A stretch of DNA of 6,641 bases from Lachnospiraceae bacterium (GTDB lineage: Bacteria; Bacillota; Clostridia; Lachnospirales; Lachnospiraceae): assembly GCA_009774375.1 (NCBI GenBank), contig VSNO01000207.1, positions 1 through 6,641 on the forward strand, in the 5' to 3' direction. The notes under the pieces are model-generated. The model ran no database searches. It worked only from the letters and a program-made list of their open reading frames with translations, and was not told where the DNA came from. A program made the translations under genes and the position numbers. Position 1 is the first letter of the stretch. Each line of letters opens with the position of its first letter. Below are positions 1 to 5,911 of this stretch, in pieces.

Positions 1-28
1 GCGGTACAGTTTGATTGTTTTAATTTGC

Positions 29-52
29 TTTCATATCTTACTCCTTTTTGCC
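29..52. repeat. Imperfect short direct repeat, copy A
   Basis: This segment matches 178-200 over two exact blocks, TTTCATATCT and TCCTTTTTGCC, separated by two or three differing bases. On the minus strand each copy reads like a ribosome site plus start codon (AAGGAG or AAGGAT, then GATATGAAA). In this copy the AAGGAG is at 46-41 and the ATG at 34-32, but the frame stops after four codons (M-K-A-N). The two copies flank the abnormal C-terminal tail of the broken ATPase gene. The repeat is seen directly; a role in recombination is inferred. Confidence 0.5.
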
Positions 53-121
53 GTGTCTGCGGTCTGCTGAATGCATTAAGAAATCGCAGCAGATCCGACG
101 GACGTCATACTGTTTTTCACA

Positions 122-141
122 AAAATCATGGCCATGATTTT
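122..141. other. 20-bp perfect palindrome
   Basis: The core ATCATGGCCATGAT is extended by AA on the left and TT on the right, plus one more A/T pair on each side, giving ten symmetric base pairs on each side of the centre (131/132) with no spacer. Further out, TCACA (117-121) and TGTGA (148-152) are also inverted, but with unequal offsets. It lies in the anomalous tail of the minus-strand ATPase frame. Perfect spacer-less palindromes suit dimeric protein binding better than RNA hairpins; no function is shown. Confidence 0.45.
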
Positions 142-177
142 GTCTCGTGTGATTGCACAAAAATAGTTATACCTGTA

Positions 178-200
178 TTTCATATCTAATCCTTTTTGCC
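178..200. repeat. Imperfect short direct repeat, copy B
   Basis: This is the second copy of the element at 29-52. It lies inside the minus-strand ATPase reading frame where the protein leaves its family pattern (residues about 203-209, QKGLDMK). The copies start 149 bases apart and the sequence on either side of them is not shared, so they are not the ends of a larger duplication visible here. Confidence 0.5.
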
Positions 201-827
201 TGTATTGTTCGCCGCGCCAGATCTTTAGTTCCACGATATACTCACGGCCGCCGTAGGAGATCACGACGTCCATCCTTGTATTGTCGCGGGTTTCCGGCTC
301 CACATAATAGTTTCCTCTGCCGTTGATGATCGGTTTCATGAAGCATAGGAATAATAATCTGCCCTGCCGCTCCAGAAAATGTGTGTCTTCACTTCGAAAC
401 TCGGCTTTCATTACCTCCTGGAACTTCCGTAATGCCTGTTCCATGTCAAGTTCTCCGTTTTCAACAAACTGATTGTTTTCGTAGTCAAATGCATGCTGCT
501 CCCGCATTTTTCCGGCTGCGATATTCCATGGACTGTCATATCTTCTTTCCTCCTCCGGACGCAGCTTTAACTGGAGATTTTTGACATTGTATACGCCGGC
601 AAGGATCACATTGTGAAAAGAAGTATCAAGTCCTTCCTGCATATCAAGGTACTTATTCCTCAGCATTCCAAGAAAGTTCAGGAAGATTTGGTTATCTGAG
701 CTTTTATCCACCTCATCCACCAACAGAATAACACCTTTATCGGCATTGCTGCATAATCTGGTTATTTTATCTCCCAAAATATCGAACGCCTTATCCGTAA
801 CCACAGAGGTATCATAGTACGTGCTGA

Positions 828-1571
828 TCCACGTCTCTGTTACAGCAGGAGGCGATCATCAACAGCGATGCCGTCTATACGAGATACGAGCTGGAGAAGA
901 AACTGATCCGGCATGTTGCCGCGGGAAATTATGAGCAGGCTGTGCAGGTACTGGACAGTTTTTCCATGGATCCGGACGACTATAAGGATGCTGTCACAAG
1001 GATTCCGCGCGAGCCGGACAAGCGCCTGCGCTATGCCGGACAGCTGGTCAATTCCACGCTGCGGGTGTCTCTCCTGTCCTCGCAGATCCCGGTCATCTAT
1101 CTGCATATTGTCTCGACGCATTTCGGGATCCTGCTGGAGGATGCGCCGATCGAATACCTGCGGGAGGAAAAGATCATCCACAGGATCATCGAGGCGTACT
1201 GTTATTATGCGAAGGAGTACAGCGGGATACAGTACAGCGATACCGTGTCCCGCATAACGGACTATATCATCTTCCACATCAAGGAGGAACTGTCCCTGCG
1301 CCAGATCGCCGACGCGTTTCACTTTTCGGACGCCTATGTGAACCGGGTCTTAAAGAAGGAAACTGGATATACGGTAGTACAGTACATCAAGAAAAACCGC
1401 ATTGTGCTGGCCAAGACCCTGCTTCATTTTGATGATCTGTCGATCGCGGAGGTCGCGTCGCTTGTCGGTTATCCGGACTGCAATTACTTCTGCCGGGTAT
1501 TTAAGCAGGTCGAGGGAGTCTCCCCGGTGCAGTTTCGGGTGACTGAAGGCCGTGTGGGAATCAGGATTTAG
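828..1571 (+). pseudogene. AraC-family regulator, 5'-truncated (linker and HTH half)
   Basis: The frame is open from 828 (preceded by a TGA at 825) to the TAG at 1569-1571. The first part (YTRYELEKKLIRHVAAGNYEQAVQVL, coded about 876-953) is the helical linker found before the DNA-binding domain in large AraC/YesN-type regulators of Clostridia. The C-terminal hundred residues (about 1258-1545) form a complete AraC domain: HTH 1 SLRQIADAFHFSDAYVNRVLKKETG, then HTH 2 SIAEVASLVGYPDCNYFCRVFKQVEGVSP with the usual ending PVQFR. The upstream sensor, normally 100-200 residues, is missing because the sequence switches at about 815-837 into the opposite-strand ATPase fragment. In-frame starts exist at GTG 942 (209 aa) and ATG 966, but neither has a convincing ribosome site. 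A short DNA-binding protein could still be made from GTG 942, but truncation is the simpler reading. Confidence 0.75.
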
Positions 1572-1648
1572 GGTATGAGAGAAGCTTGAAGAGCAGTTCA
1601 CGTGATGCGGCCGGAAACTCGTTAAAATGATTTGCCGGCAATGACAGG

Positions 1649-1677
1649 TTGCATTTTGCAGGACGCTGAAATATAAT
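1649..1677 (+). promoter_or_regulatory. Sigma-A type promoter of the AAA_14 / fusion unit
   Basis: The -35 TTGCAT is at 1649-1654 and the -10 TATAAT at 1672-1677, with a 17-base spacer. The predicted start point is about 1683-1685, giving a leader of roughly 48 bases before the ATG at 1732. No other good promoter is visible before the sensor-transporter gene at 2143, so this one probably serves both genes. Confidence 0.65.
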
Positions 1678-1682
1678 AAATA

Positions 1683-1698
1683 TGTGATTATTTTCACA
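1683..1698. promoter_or_regulatory. CRP/FNR-type operator TGTGA-N6-TCACA
   Basis: A perfect TGTGA (1683-1687), six-base spacer and TCACA (1694-1698) matches the symmetric site bound by CRP/FNR-family regulators, including Bacillus-type Fnr. It begins just 5 bases after the -10 box and covers the predicted start point, a position expected to repress rather than activate. The match is seen; the regulator is inferred. Confidence 0.5.
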
Positions 1699-1731
1699 AA
1701 AATATTAATAATTGTGTGAGGAACCGGCAAT

Positions 1732-2127
1732 ATGGAACGACTTATCATGAAACAATTATTCAAATGGAAAAATTCTCCCTATCGGAAGCCGCTGATATTA
1801 AAAGGTGTCCGGCAGGTGGGCAAGACGTGGATCTTAAAAGAGTTTGGCAGGCAGTACTATGAAAATACGGCCTACTTTAACTTTGATGAAAATGAGGAGT
1901 ACAGACAGTTTTTTGAGACGACCAAGGATGTGAACCGGATCCTGCAGAATCTTATGCTGGCGGGCGGACAGAAAATCACGCCGGAAAAAACGCTCATTAT
2001 ATTTGACGAGGTACAGGATTGTCCGAAAGTGATCAATGCCATGAAGTATTTCTGCGAGAACGCACCGGAATACCATGTAGCCTGTGCGGGATCATTGCTG
2101 GGCATCGCGCTGCGGGATATTAACTGA
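1732..2127 (+). pseudogene. AAA_14-type ATPase, 3'-truncated
   Basis: The start is clear: GAGGA at 1718-1722, nine bases, then ATG. The protein opens as in the Clostridial/Bacteroidete AAA_14 + DUF4143 ATPases: a short basic segment (MERLIMKQLFKWKNSPYRKPLILKG), Walker A G25-VRQVGK-T32, then YFNFDENEEY, Walker B TLIIFDEVQDC with D92-E93, NAMKYFCENAPEYH and the sensor-like block ACAGSLLGIAL (residues 117-127). Relatives are about 400-450 aa and continue with a DUF4143 domain; here the frame ends after four more residues (RDIN). The break lies at about 2108-2127. What is left is most of the nucleotide-binding core without the C-terminal half, so it is probably inactive. The stop is 15 bases before the next start, so the two are likely co-transcribed from the promoter at 1649. 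Confidence 0.75.
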
Positions 2128-2128
2128 T

Positions 2129-2134
2129 GGGAGG
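2129..2134 (+). promoter_or_regulatory. Ribosome binding site setting the start of the fusion gene
   Basis: GGGAGG sits eight bases before ATG 2143. This favours ATG 2143 over the in-frame GTG at 2134, which overlaps the site itself. It also shows that the 5' end of the sensor gene was kept with its own translation signal although its upstream neighbour is broken. Confidence 0.7.
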
Positions 2135-2142
2135 TGCTGCGC

Positions 2143-4242
2143 ATGGATTTTCTGGAGTCCGCTGCCGTTCTGATTCCGGTGCTGACGGGGATGGCATTGA
2201 CGGTATACCGCGGTGAGCCGGATACACTGGGGCAGTTTGAAGCCCAGTATTGTTTTTCCGCCCAACTGCAGAATATATATACGGCTCAGGGACTTGGGGC
2301 TTTTTGCCAGAAGGGTGCCGAGGATCGGATCTATGACCTGGAGGAGCCGATGGGAACGCGGCTGGCCGCGTTTAAGGCTGGCGGACAGTGGCTGCTGCTG
2401 GGACCTTATGTGGAGACGGGATGGAGCGTGCAGGCCGCCAGGCTTTTGCTCGCTGGGCAGGGTGCGTCGGAATCCGCCCTGCCGATGTACAAAGCGTACC
2501 GTTGTAAGCTGCTCATAGTCATGCAGGAGCTGGCCGTGCGGACGGCGTTTGTGCTGGCGGAAAATCTGGGAGGCGGCGCGCGGGCGGTAGAAACCGTTCG
2601 GACGGGAGCACAGGGGCGCCATGCTTCCCTGACATTTTCAGAGCGGTATGCGGATGCCGAGGAGGTGAACCGCCGCTATCAGCTGGAAGACCGCCTTGTG
2701 GAGGCGGTGAGCGAGGGGGACGCGGGGAAAGCGCATCGGACGTGGAAAGAGAACGGCAAATTTTTATCCGGCCTGCGTTTTATGTCGGACAGCAGACAGG
2801 ACCAGCTGGCACAACAGTACAATCGTGCGAAGACCTGGCAGCTGCTGTTCTTCGTATTTAACAATACAGCTTCCAATATCTATCTGTCCCTGATGGGATT
2901 CGTCAACCTCTATGCGGGCAATGTGGCAGGTCTGGCCGTGATGCTCGTCTCCAACATTATGATGGCCGCCCGGTTCTGGGACGGCGTCACGGATCCGATC
3001 GTCGGATTTCTGGTGGACAAGACGAATGGAAAATTCGGCAAATTCCGCCCCTTTATGCTGCTGGGTAATCTCATCATGCTGGTGAGCGTCATACTGATGT
3101 TTACCACGACGCATCTGATGCCGGAAGGGATTCTTAAGGTGGTCTACTGGACAGTGATCTACCTGATCTACATCATTGGCTACACCTTCCAGAACGCTGC
3201 CACCAGGGGCGGCCAGAGCGTGCTGACCAACGACCCGAAGCAGCGCCCGATGTTTGCCCGCATCGACAGTATCATCAACGCGCTGCTGTTTGCAGGCATG
3301 GCAATGTATATCACCGACACGCTGGTCAACAAGTATCAGGGCTTTACCGCCGAGCTGTTCCGGGAAGTGATCTTTACGTTTGGCCCGATCTCTCTGGTGC
3401 TCACGATCCTTGCGATGATCGGCATCTCTGAGAAGGACCGCCCTGAGACATACGCCAGGCTGGGTGATCAGGCAAGCTATGGATTTAAGGATATCTTCCA
3501 TATCATCAAAAACAACCGTGCCATTCAGATGCTGGTCGTGGCGGCGTCCACCGACAAGCTGGCAACCCAGGTCAGAAGCAATTCCGTGGTTGGCATCATG
3601 CTGTATGGCATCATCATCGGCAACTACAAGATGCTCAGCCGGATGTCCATGATCACGCTGGTTCCCAGCATGGTTCTGATCATCATCGGCACCAGTGTCG
3701 CGGCGCGGTTTTCTTCCAAGCGGGCGACCGTCCTGTTTACATGGTGCAGCATCGTATCCTCGGCGCTGCTGGGAGCAGTGCTGATCTTTGGGGATCCGAC
3801 GCAGATCTCGCTGGAACACATCGGCTTTATGACCATCGCCTTTATCGGTCTGTACACGTTGGTCTATGGCTTTGCCACCATCAATGTCGGTCTGGCTACG
3901 CCGATGATCGCCGACTGTGCCGACTATGAGCTGTATCAGTCCGGCAATTATGCACCCGCTCTGATGGGGACCGTGTTTGGCTTTTTTGACAAGGTGATAT
4001 CGTCATTTGCTTCGACGATCGTGGGATGGTTCTGCGTGCTGATCGGTTATGCGGACCGCTTCCCGACACAGGAGGACCCGCTGACTTCGGGGATCTTCTG
4101 GGTGACGATCTTCCTGTTTATAGGCATGCCTATTCTGGGGTGGATCGCCAGCCTGATCGCGATGAAGTTCTATCCGCTGGATAAGGAAAAGATGATCGAG
4201 ATCCAGGCAAAAAATGCAGCGCTGAAAGCAAAGGCAAAATGA
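2143..4242 (+). CDS. AraC-type sensor fused to GPH-family (MelB-like) sugar:cation symporter
   Basis: This is an uninterrupted 699-aa frame. Residues 1 to about 213 match the N-terminal part of a Clostridial AraC-type regulator: MDFLESAAVLIP, FEAQYCFSAQLQNIYT, FKAGGQWLLLGPYVETGW, then the linker helix VNRRYQLEDRLVEAVSEGDAGKA near residues 180-200; no HTH follows. From about M214 (MSDSRQDQLAQQYNRAKTWQ) it becomes a complete GPH/MFS_2 transporter: NNTASNIYLSLMGF, the signature FWDGVTDPIVGFLVDKTNGKFGKFRPF with D280 and D284 at the places of the two cation-binding aspartates of MelB, YTFQNAATRGGQSVLTNDPKQRP, about twelve hydrophobic segments and the basic tail EKMIEIQAKNAALKAKAK. The transporter part (about 486 aa) is of normal family length and should import a glycoside, pentoside or hexuronide with H+ or Na+ across the membrane. 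ATG 2782 could be its original start, but no ribosome site precedes it. The family assignments are strong; the chimera may be real, a decay product or a mis-assembly. Confidence 0.85.
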   Translation: MDFLESAAVLIPVLTGMALTVYRGEPDTLGQFEAQYCFSAQLQNIYTAQGLGAFCQKGAEDRIYDLEEPMGTRLAAFKAGGQWLLLGPYVETGWSVQAARLLLAGQGASESALPMYKAYRCKLLIVMQELAVRTAFVLAENLGGGARAVETVRTGAQGRHASLTFSERYADAEEVNRRYQLEDRLVEAVSEGDAGKAHRTWKENGKFLSGLRFMSDSRQDQLAQQYNRAKTWQLLFFVFNNTASNIYLSLMGFVNLYAGNVAGLAVMLVSNIMMAARFWDGVTDPIVGFLVDKTNGKFGKFRPFMLLGNLIMLVSVILMFTTTHLMPEGILKVVYWTVIYLIYIIGYTFQNAATRGGQSVLTNDPKQRPMFARIDSIINALLFAGMAMYITDTLVNKYQGFTAELFREVIFTFGPISLVLTILAMIGISEKDRPETYARLGDQASYGFKDIFHIIKNNRAIQMLVVAASTDKLATQVRSNSVVGIMLYGIIIGNYKMLSRMSMITLVPSMVLIIIGTSVAARFSSKRATVLFTWCSIVSSALLGAVLIFGDPTQISLEHIGFMTIAFIGLYTLVYGFATINVGLATPMIADCADYELYQSGNYAPALMGTVFGFFDKVISSFASTIVGWFCVLIGYADRFPTQEDPLTSGIFWVTIFLFIGMPILGWIASLIAMKFYPLDKEKMIEIQAKNAALKAKAK

Positions 4243-4274
4243 TCTGACATTCAGAAATGACACAGAATGTAAAT

Positions 4275-4321
4275 AAAAGTTACCTTCATGGAAATCAATA
4301 ATTTCTATGAAGGTAACTTTT
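4275..4321. terminator. Bidirectional rho-independent terminator
   Basis: AAAAGTTACCTTCAT pairs perfectly with ATGAAGGTAACTTTT. A G-T (wobble) pair and GAAAT/ATTTC then continue the stem inwards to a five-base CAATA loop, about 21 pairs in all. The A-run on one side and T-run on the other let it work both for the transporter (stop 4242) and for the convergent lipoprotein gene (stop 4337). Confidence 0.85.
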
Positions 4322-4336
4322 GAATTTCAGAGCGCG

Positions 4337-5377
4337 TTATCCGGCTTCGTGTCCCGGAATTGAATTATTGATATAAACTTTTCCCTCCAGTTCCTTCGCC
4401 CCGTCTATTTCCATCTTCCCCAATGTGGGTTCTATCTGGTCATCTCCAAACAGGAAATATAAATCCCCAGTATCGTTATGACAAATTGCTTTTTTCCCAT
4501 CTTCAATAAAGGATGCTGTCCCGGCCCTGAAAACATTTGATAGATCATCTTGTATAGTACCGTTTTCTACTGGTATGGCAACAATTTGAAAATCAAAAGA
4601 ATCCCTCGTGACCTTGCTGGTTTGAACGCAATAATAAGTCAGTGTTTTCCCTTCAAGGTCAGCATCATAAAGCCCTGTTTCCTCAATGTAAACGCCATCA
4701 TATACTTTTACCGCGGCATCTACAGTGATGTCATCTGGATTCGTATTCAACAGACCATTGATAGCAGTTATTTTTAATCCCTGGGAAGAAAGATCGGCAT
4801 TCAAAACTTCACCGATCCAGATTTGTCCCGACTCACCGATCATAATTCCTTCATAATTGCAAAACATTTCCACACAGTCTTCCTCTTTGACCGCCGTCAG
4901 GAAGGCATCGTTCAGATTGCTGCCGAAACTGTCTGATGCATTCAGAAAATCCTCGCCATTCTCATATGTGATACCGGATATTGTGATCGGATAGGAAATC
5001 TCAGAAGAAATTGCGGACCAATCCTGCGTCAAAAACTGTTGCCTGACTTGCGCTGCATACTGTTCTACCTCGGCGGAGGAAATATCTGTCGCAGCCCGAT
5101 AGGAATCGTTGCCGGTTCCTGGGTTATTTTCTTCTGGCTGAGAAGGAGGATCTGTTTTTGCTCCGTCGGCACGATCTATGGATTCCGAACGATTCTCAGG
5201 TTCTGCGGCTGATACTGCAGTCTCATCGCGAAAAACCTCAACAGTAGTCTGACTTTCCTTTAAACCATTTTCTTCAGTCAAAGAGAATTCCTGCACAGGC
5301 GGATCCGGCTGCTTATTGGCACAGCCGGATAGCTGTACACTGAATAAAAAAATGAGTAGAATTGATATTTTTTTCAT
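4337..5377 (-). CDS. Secreted lipoprotein of unknown function
   Basis: The 346-aa frame begins at ATG 5377, seven bases after AGGGGGA (5391-5385). An upstream in-frame ATG at 5449 would put part of the leader hairpin into the protein and would hide the signal peptide, so I reject it. The N-terminus is a textbook lipoprotein signal: MKK, a hydrophobic core ISILLIFLFSVQ, and lipobox LSGC with the acylated cysteine at position 19. The protein is therefore probably anchored on the outer face of the cytoplasmic membrane. Residues about 20-95 are a polar linker rich in E, S, P and T. A folded part starts near SSAEVEQYAAQVRQQFLTQDW; this helix and the following ISYPITI strand recall NTF2-like domains, but that is a weak impression. 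The C-terminal part (YYCVQTSKVTRDSFDFQIVAIPVENG to KVYINNSIP) is beta-rich. I do not recognise the family. It is more AT-rich than the transporter gene and stands as a single-gene unit. Confidence 0.8.
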   Translation of the reverse strand: MKKISILLIFLFSVQLSGCANKQPDPPVQEFSLTEENGLKESQTTVEVFRDETAVSAAEPENRSESIDRADGAKTDPPSQPEENNPGTGNDSYRAATDISSAEVEQYAAQVRQQFLTQDWSAISSEISYPITISGITYENGEDFLNASDSFGSNLNDAFLTAVKEEDCVEMFCNYEGIMIGESGQIWIGEVLNADLSSQGLKITAINGLLNTNPDDITVDAAVKVYDGVYIEETGLYDADLEGKTLTYYCVQTSKVTRDSFDFQIVAIPVENGTIQDDLSNVFRAGTASFIEDGKKAICHNDTGDLYFLFGDDQIEPTLGKMEIDGAKELEGKVYINNSIPGHEAG

Positions 5378-5408
5378 AAATCTTTCCCCCTTTTGGTTTT
5401 CTGTAAAA

Positions 5409-5441
5409 ATACATAGGTAACTTTTTATTTTACCTATGTAT
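5409..5441 (-). promoter_or_regulatory. Leader hairpin with U-run before the lipoprotein gene
   Basis: On the minus strand ATACATAGGTAA (5441-5430) pairs perfectly with TTACCTATGTAT (5420-5409) around a nine-base A-rich loop and is followed by TTTT (5408-5405). It lies inside the predicted leader, about 30 bases after the start point and about 30 before the ATG. It could be an attenuator or terminator, an mRNA stabiliser, or, as DNA, an operator. Confidence 0.5.
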
Positions 5442-5479
5442 ATACGCATCAGCGAATGCTTTTTCTACAGATTGTTTTA

Positions 5480-5508
5480 ATATTACAACTTAGAGAACAT
5501 GGTGTCAA
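5480..5508 (-). promoter_or_regulatory. Consensus sigma-A promoter of the lipoprotein gene
   Basis: Read on the minus strand, TTGACA (5508-5503) is followed by 17 bases and TAATAT (5485-5480). Predicted transcription starts near 5473, leaving a leader of about 95 bases that contains the hairpin at 5441-5409. Confidence 0.75.
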
Positions 5509-5545
5509 TAGATAATCTGTTTGAGTTCACGGTAAACGCAAGCTT

Positions 5546-5690
5546 TTAATCCACCCGCAGCTGCTCTAAAACAAGGGATGTGTCACAGGCCCATGCACTT
5601 ACCACATGGGACGGGCGATTTCCTTTGCTGTCATCCTTACTGCGGCGGATGGTACTGCCGTTAATGGCTGCAACCGCAAAAGCAGCTACA
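5546..5690 (-). pseudogene. ISAs1-type transposase fragment
   Basis: The minus-strand frame reads AINGSTIRRSKDDSKGNRPSHVVSAWACDTSLVLEQLRVD and stops. This is the conserved block around the first catalytic region of ISAs1-family transposases, where relatives read A-I-D-G-K-T-x-R-R-S ... H-x-V-S-A-W ... L-V-L-G-Q, then D-E-K-S-N-E-I. Only about 48 of some 370 codons remain. The expected glutamate codon after VD is a TAA, and what follows is unrelated. No inverted ends or target duplication could be recognised. The left end meets the lipoprotein promoter region and the right end the XRE-operon promoter. Confidence 0.7.
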
Positions 5691-5705
5691 GATGTCAAGA
5701 AATAT

Positions 5706-5734
5706 TTGTGGTTTGACAAGATAAGTGCTATAAT
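5706..5734 (+). promoter_or_regulatory. Extended -10 promoter of the XRE-DUF6483-MATE unit
   Basis: TGCTATAAT (5726-5734) is a perfect -10 with the TGn extension; a partial -35 TTGTGG lies at 5706-5711 with a 17-base spacer. A TTGACA at 5713-5718 is only ten bases from the -10 and cannot act as its -35. Transcription should start near 5741, entering the broken XRE gene and the three genes beyond. Confidence 0.6.
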
Positions 5735-5896
5735 TGGGAACGGTAAGTCACGAATATGATTGCCAACATGGGAAAGGGAAAGCATATCAGTATGGAAACG
5801 CTGACAAAGATTTGCGAAACCCTGGACTGCGAAATTAACGGCATTTCTCGCTTTGTGTCGTGTTCTTCAGCACCAGAAAAAGGTAGTCTGTATGCG

Positions 5897-5904
5897 AAAG
5901 GAGG
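5897..5904 (+). promoter_or_regulatory. Strong ribosome binding site of the 45-aa gene
   Basis: AAAGGAGG lies seven bases before GTG 5912. It is one of the best ribosome sites in the window and argues that translation starts here rather than at ATG 5756 in the same frame. Confidence 0.7.
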
Positions 5905-5911
5905 AAAACTT

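Larger units (their letters stand above)
76..804 (-). pseudogene. AAA-ATPase / PD-(D/E)XK nuclease-like protein, broken
   Basis: This 242-codon frame belongs to the large ATP-binding proteins of Clostridia that join an AAA-like ATPase domain to a C-terminal PD-(D/E)XK domain, usually about 500-570 aa. Walker B is clear (GVILLVDEVDKSS, D30-E31), followed by the typical NFLGMLRNKYL and VILAGVYNVKNLQLKLRPEE blocks and SPWNIA at residues 91-96. The sequence then jumps to ENNQFVENGELDMEQALRKF, which in relatives lies well over 100 residues further on, so the middle is deleted. The nuclease core remains: D179 in TRMDVVI and E192-x-K194 in VELKIW. From about residue 207 the tail (MKYRYNYFCAITRD...) does not fit the family. 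The 5' end with Walker A is missing; the only start is a GTG at 804 without a ribosome site, and the frame runs open to 855 before a stop. These proteins recur in variable genome regions and their role is not firmly known. I read this copy as a decayed gene. Confidence 0.75.

Noticed and set aside
61..95. Stem GGTCTGCTG / CAGCAGATC around the ATPase stop codon as a terminator
   Set aside because: There is a 17-base loop and no T-run follows on either strand.
840..1322. 160-codon minus-strand frame opposite the AraC fragment
   Set aside because: The plus strand encodes an unmistakable AraC HTH here; the antisense frame has no family features.
1632..1641. Palindrome TTGCCGGCAA before the AAA_14 promoter as operator
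   Set aside because: Ten bases without extension is near chance level and it lies upstream of the -35, with no second copy at a regulatory position.
2092..2622. 176-codon minus-strand frame opposite the AraC-type sensor
   Set aside because: Arg/Gln/His-rich antisense shadow with no start signal; the plus strand is a recognisable regulator N-terminus.
2764..3819. Long open frame (351 codons) on the minus strand opposite the symporter
   Set aside because: It is a compositional shadow of a GC-rich membrane protein gene: rich in H, D, Q and R, with no domain pattern and no ribosome site, while the plus-strand frame is a clear GPH transporter.
2782..4242. Separate symporter gene starting at ATG 2782
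   Set aside because: It is the likely ancestral start, but no ribosome site precedes it (GCCTGCGTTTT) and the upstream frame is open with a strong site at 2129; I therefore annotate one fused gene.
4311..5425. Shared AGGTAACTTTT at 4311-4321 and 5415-5425 flanking the lipoprotein gene, possible mobile-cassette ends
   Set aside because: An 11-base match is expected several times by chance in a window this size, both copies are explained as hairpin arms, and neighbouring bases do not match.
5378..5449. Upstream ATG at 5449 as start of the lipoprotein gene
   Set aside because: It would translate the leader hairpin, bury the signal peptide 24 residues inside the protein and lacks a ribosome site; ATG 5377 has AGGGGGA at the right distance.
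13..5481. 12-base match GATTGTTTTAAT at 13-24 and 5470-5481
   Set aside because: AT-rich chance-level repeat; no larger context is shared.
5590..5610. CCCATG / CATGGG hairpin
   Set aside because: A six-base stem inside the transposase relic, without T-run or conservation to support a role.
5713..5734. TTGACA at 5713 paired with TATAAT at 5729
   Set aside because: The spacer is only ten bases; the TGn extended -10 with the partial -35 at 5706 explains the promoter better.
5691..5785. N-terminal extension of the transposase relic frame up to 5785
   Set aside because: These codons are antisense to the XRE promoter and HTH remnant and show no transposase similarity.
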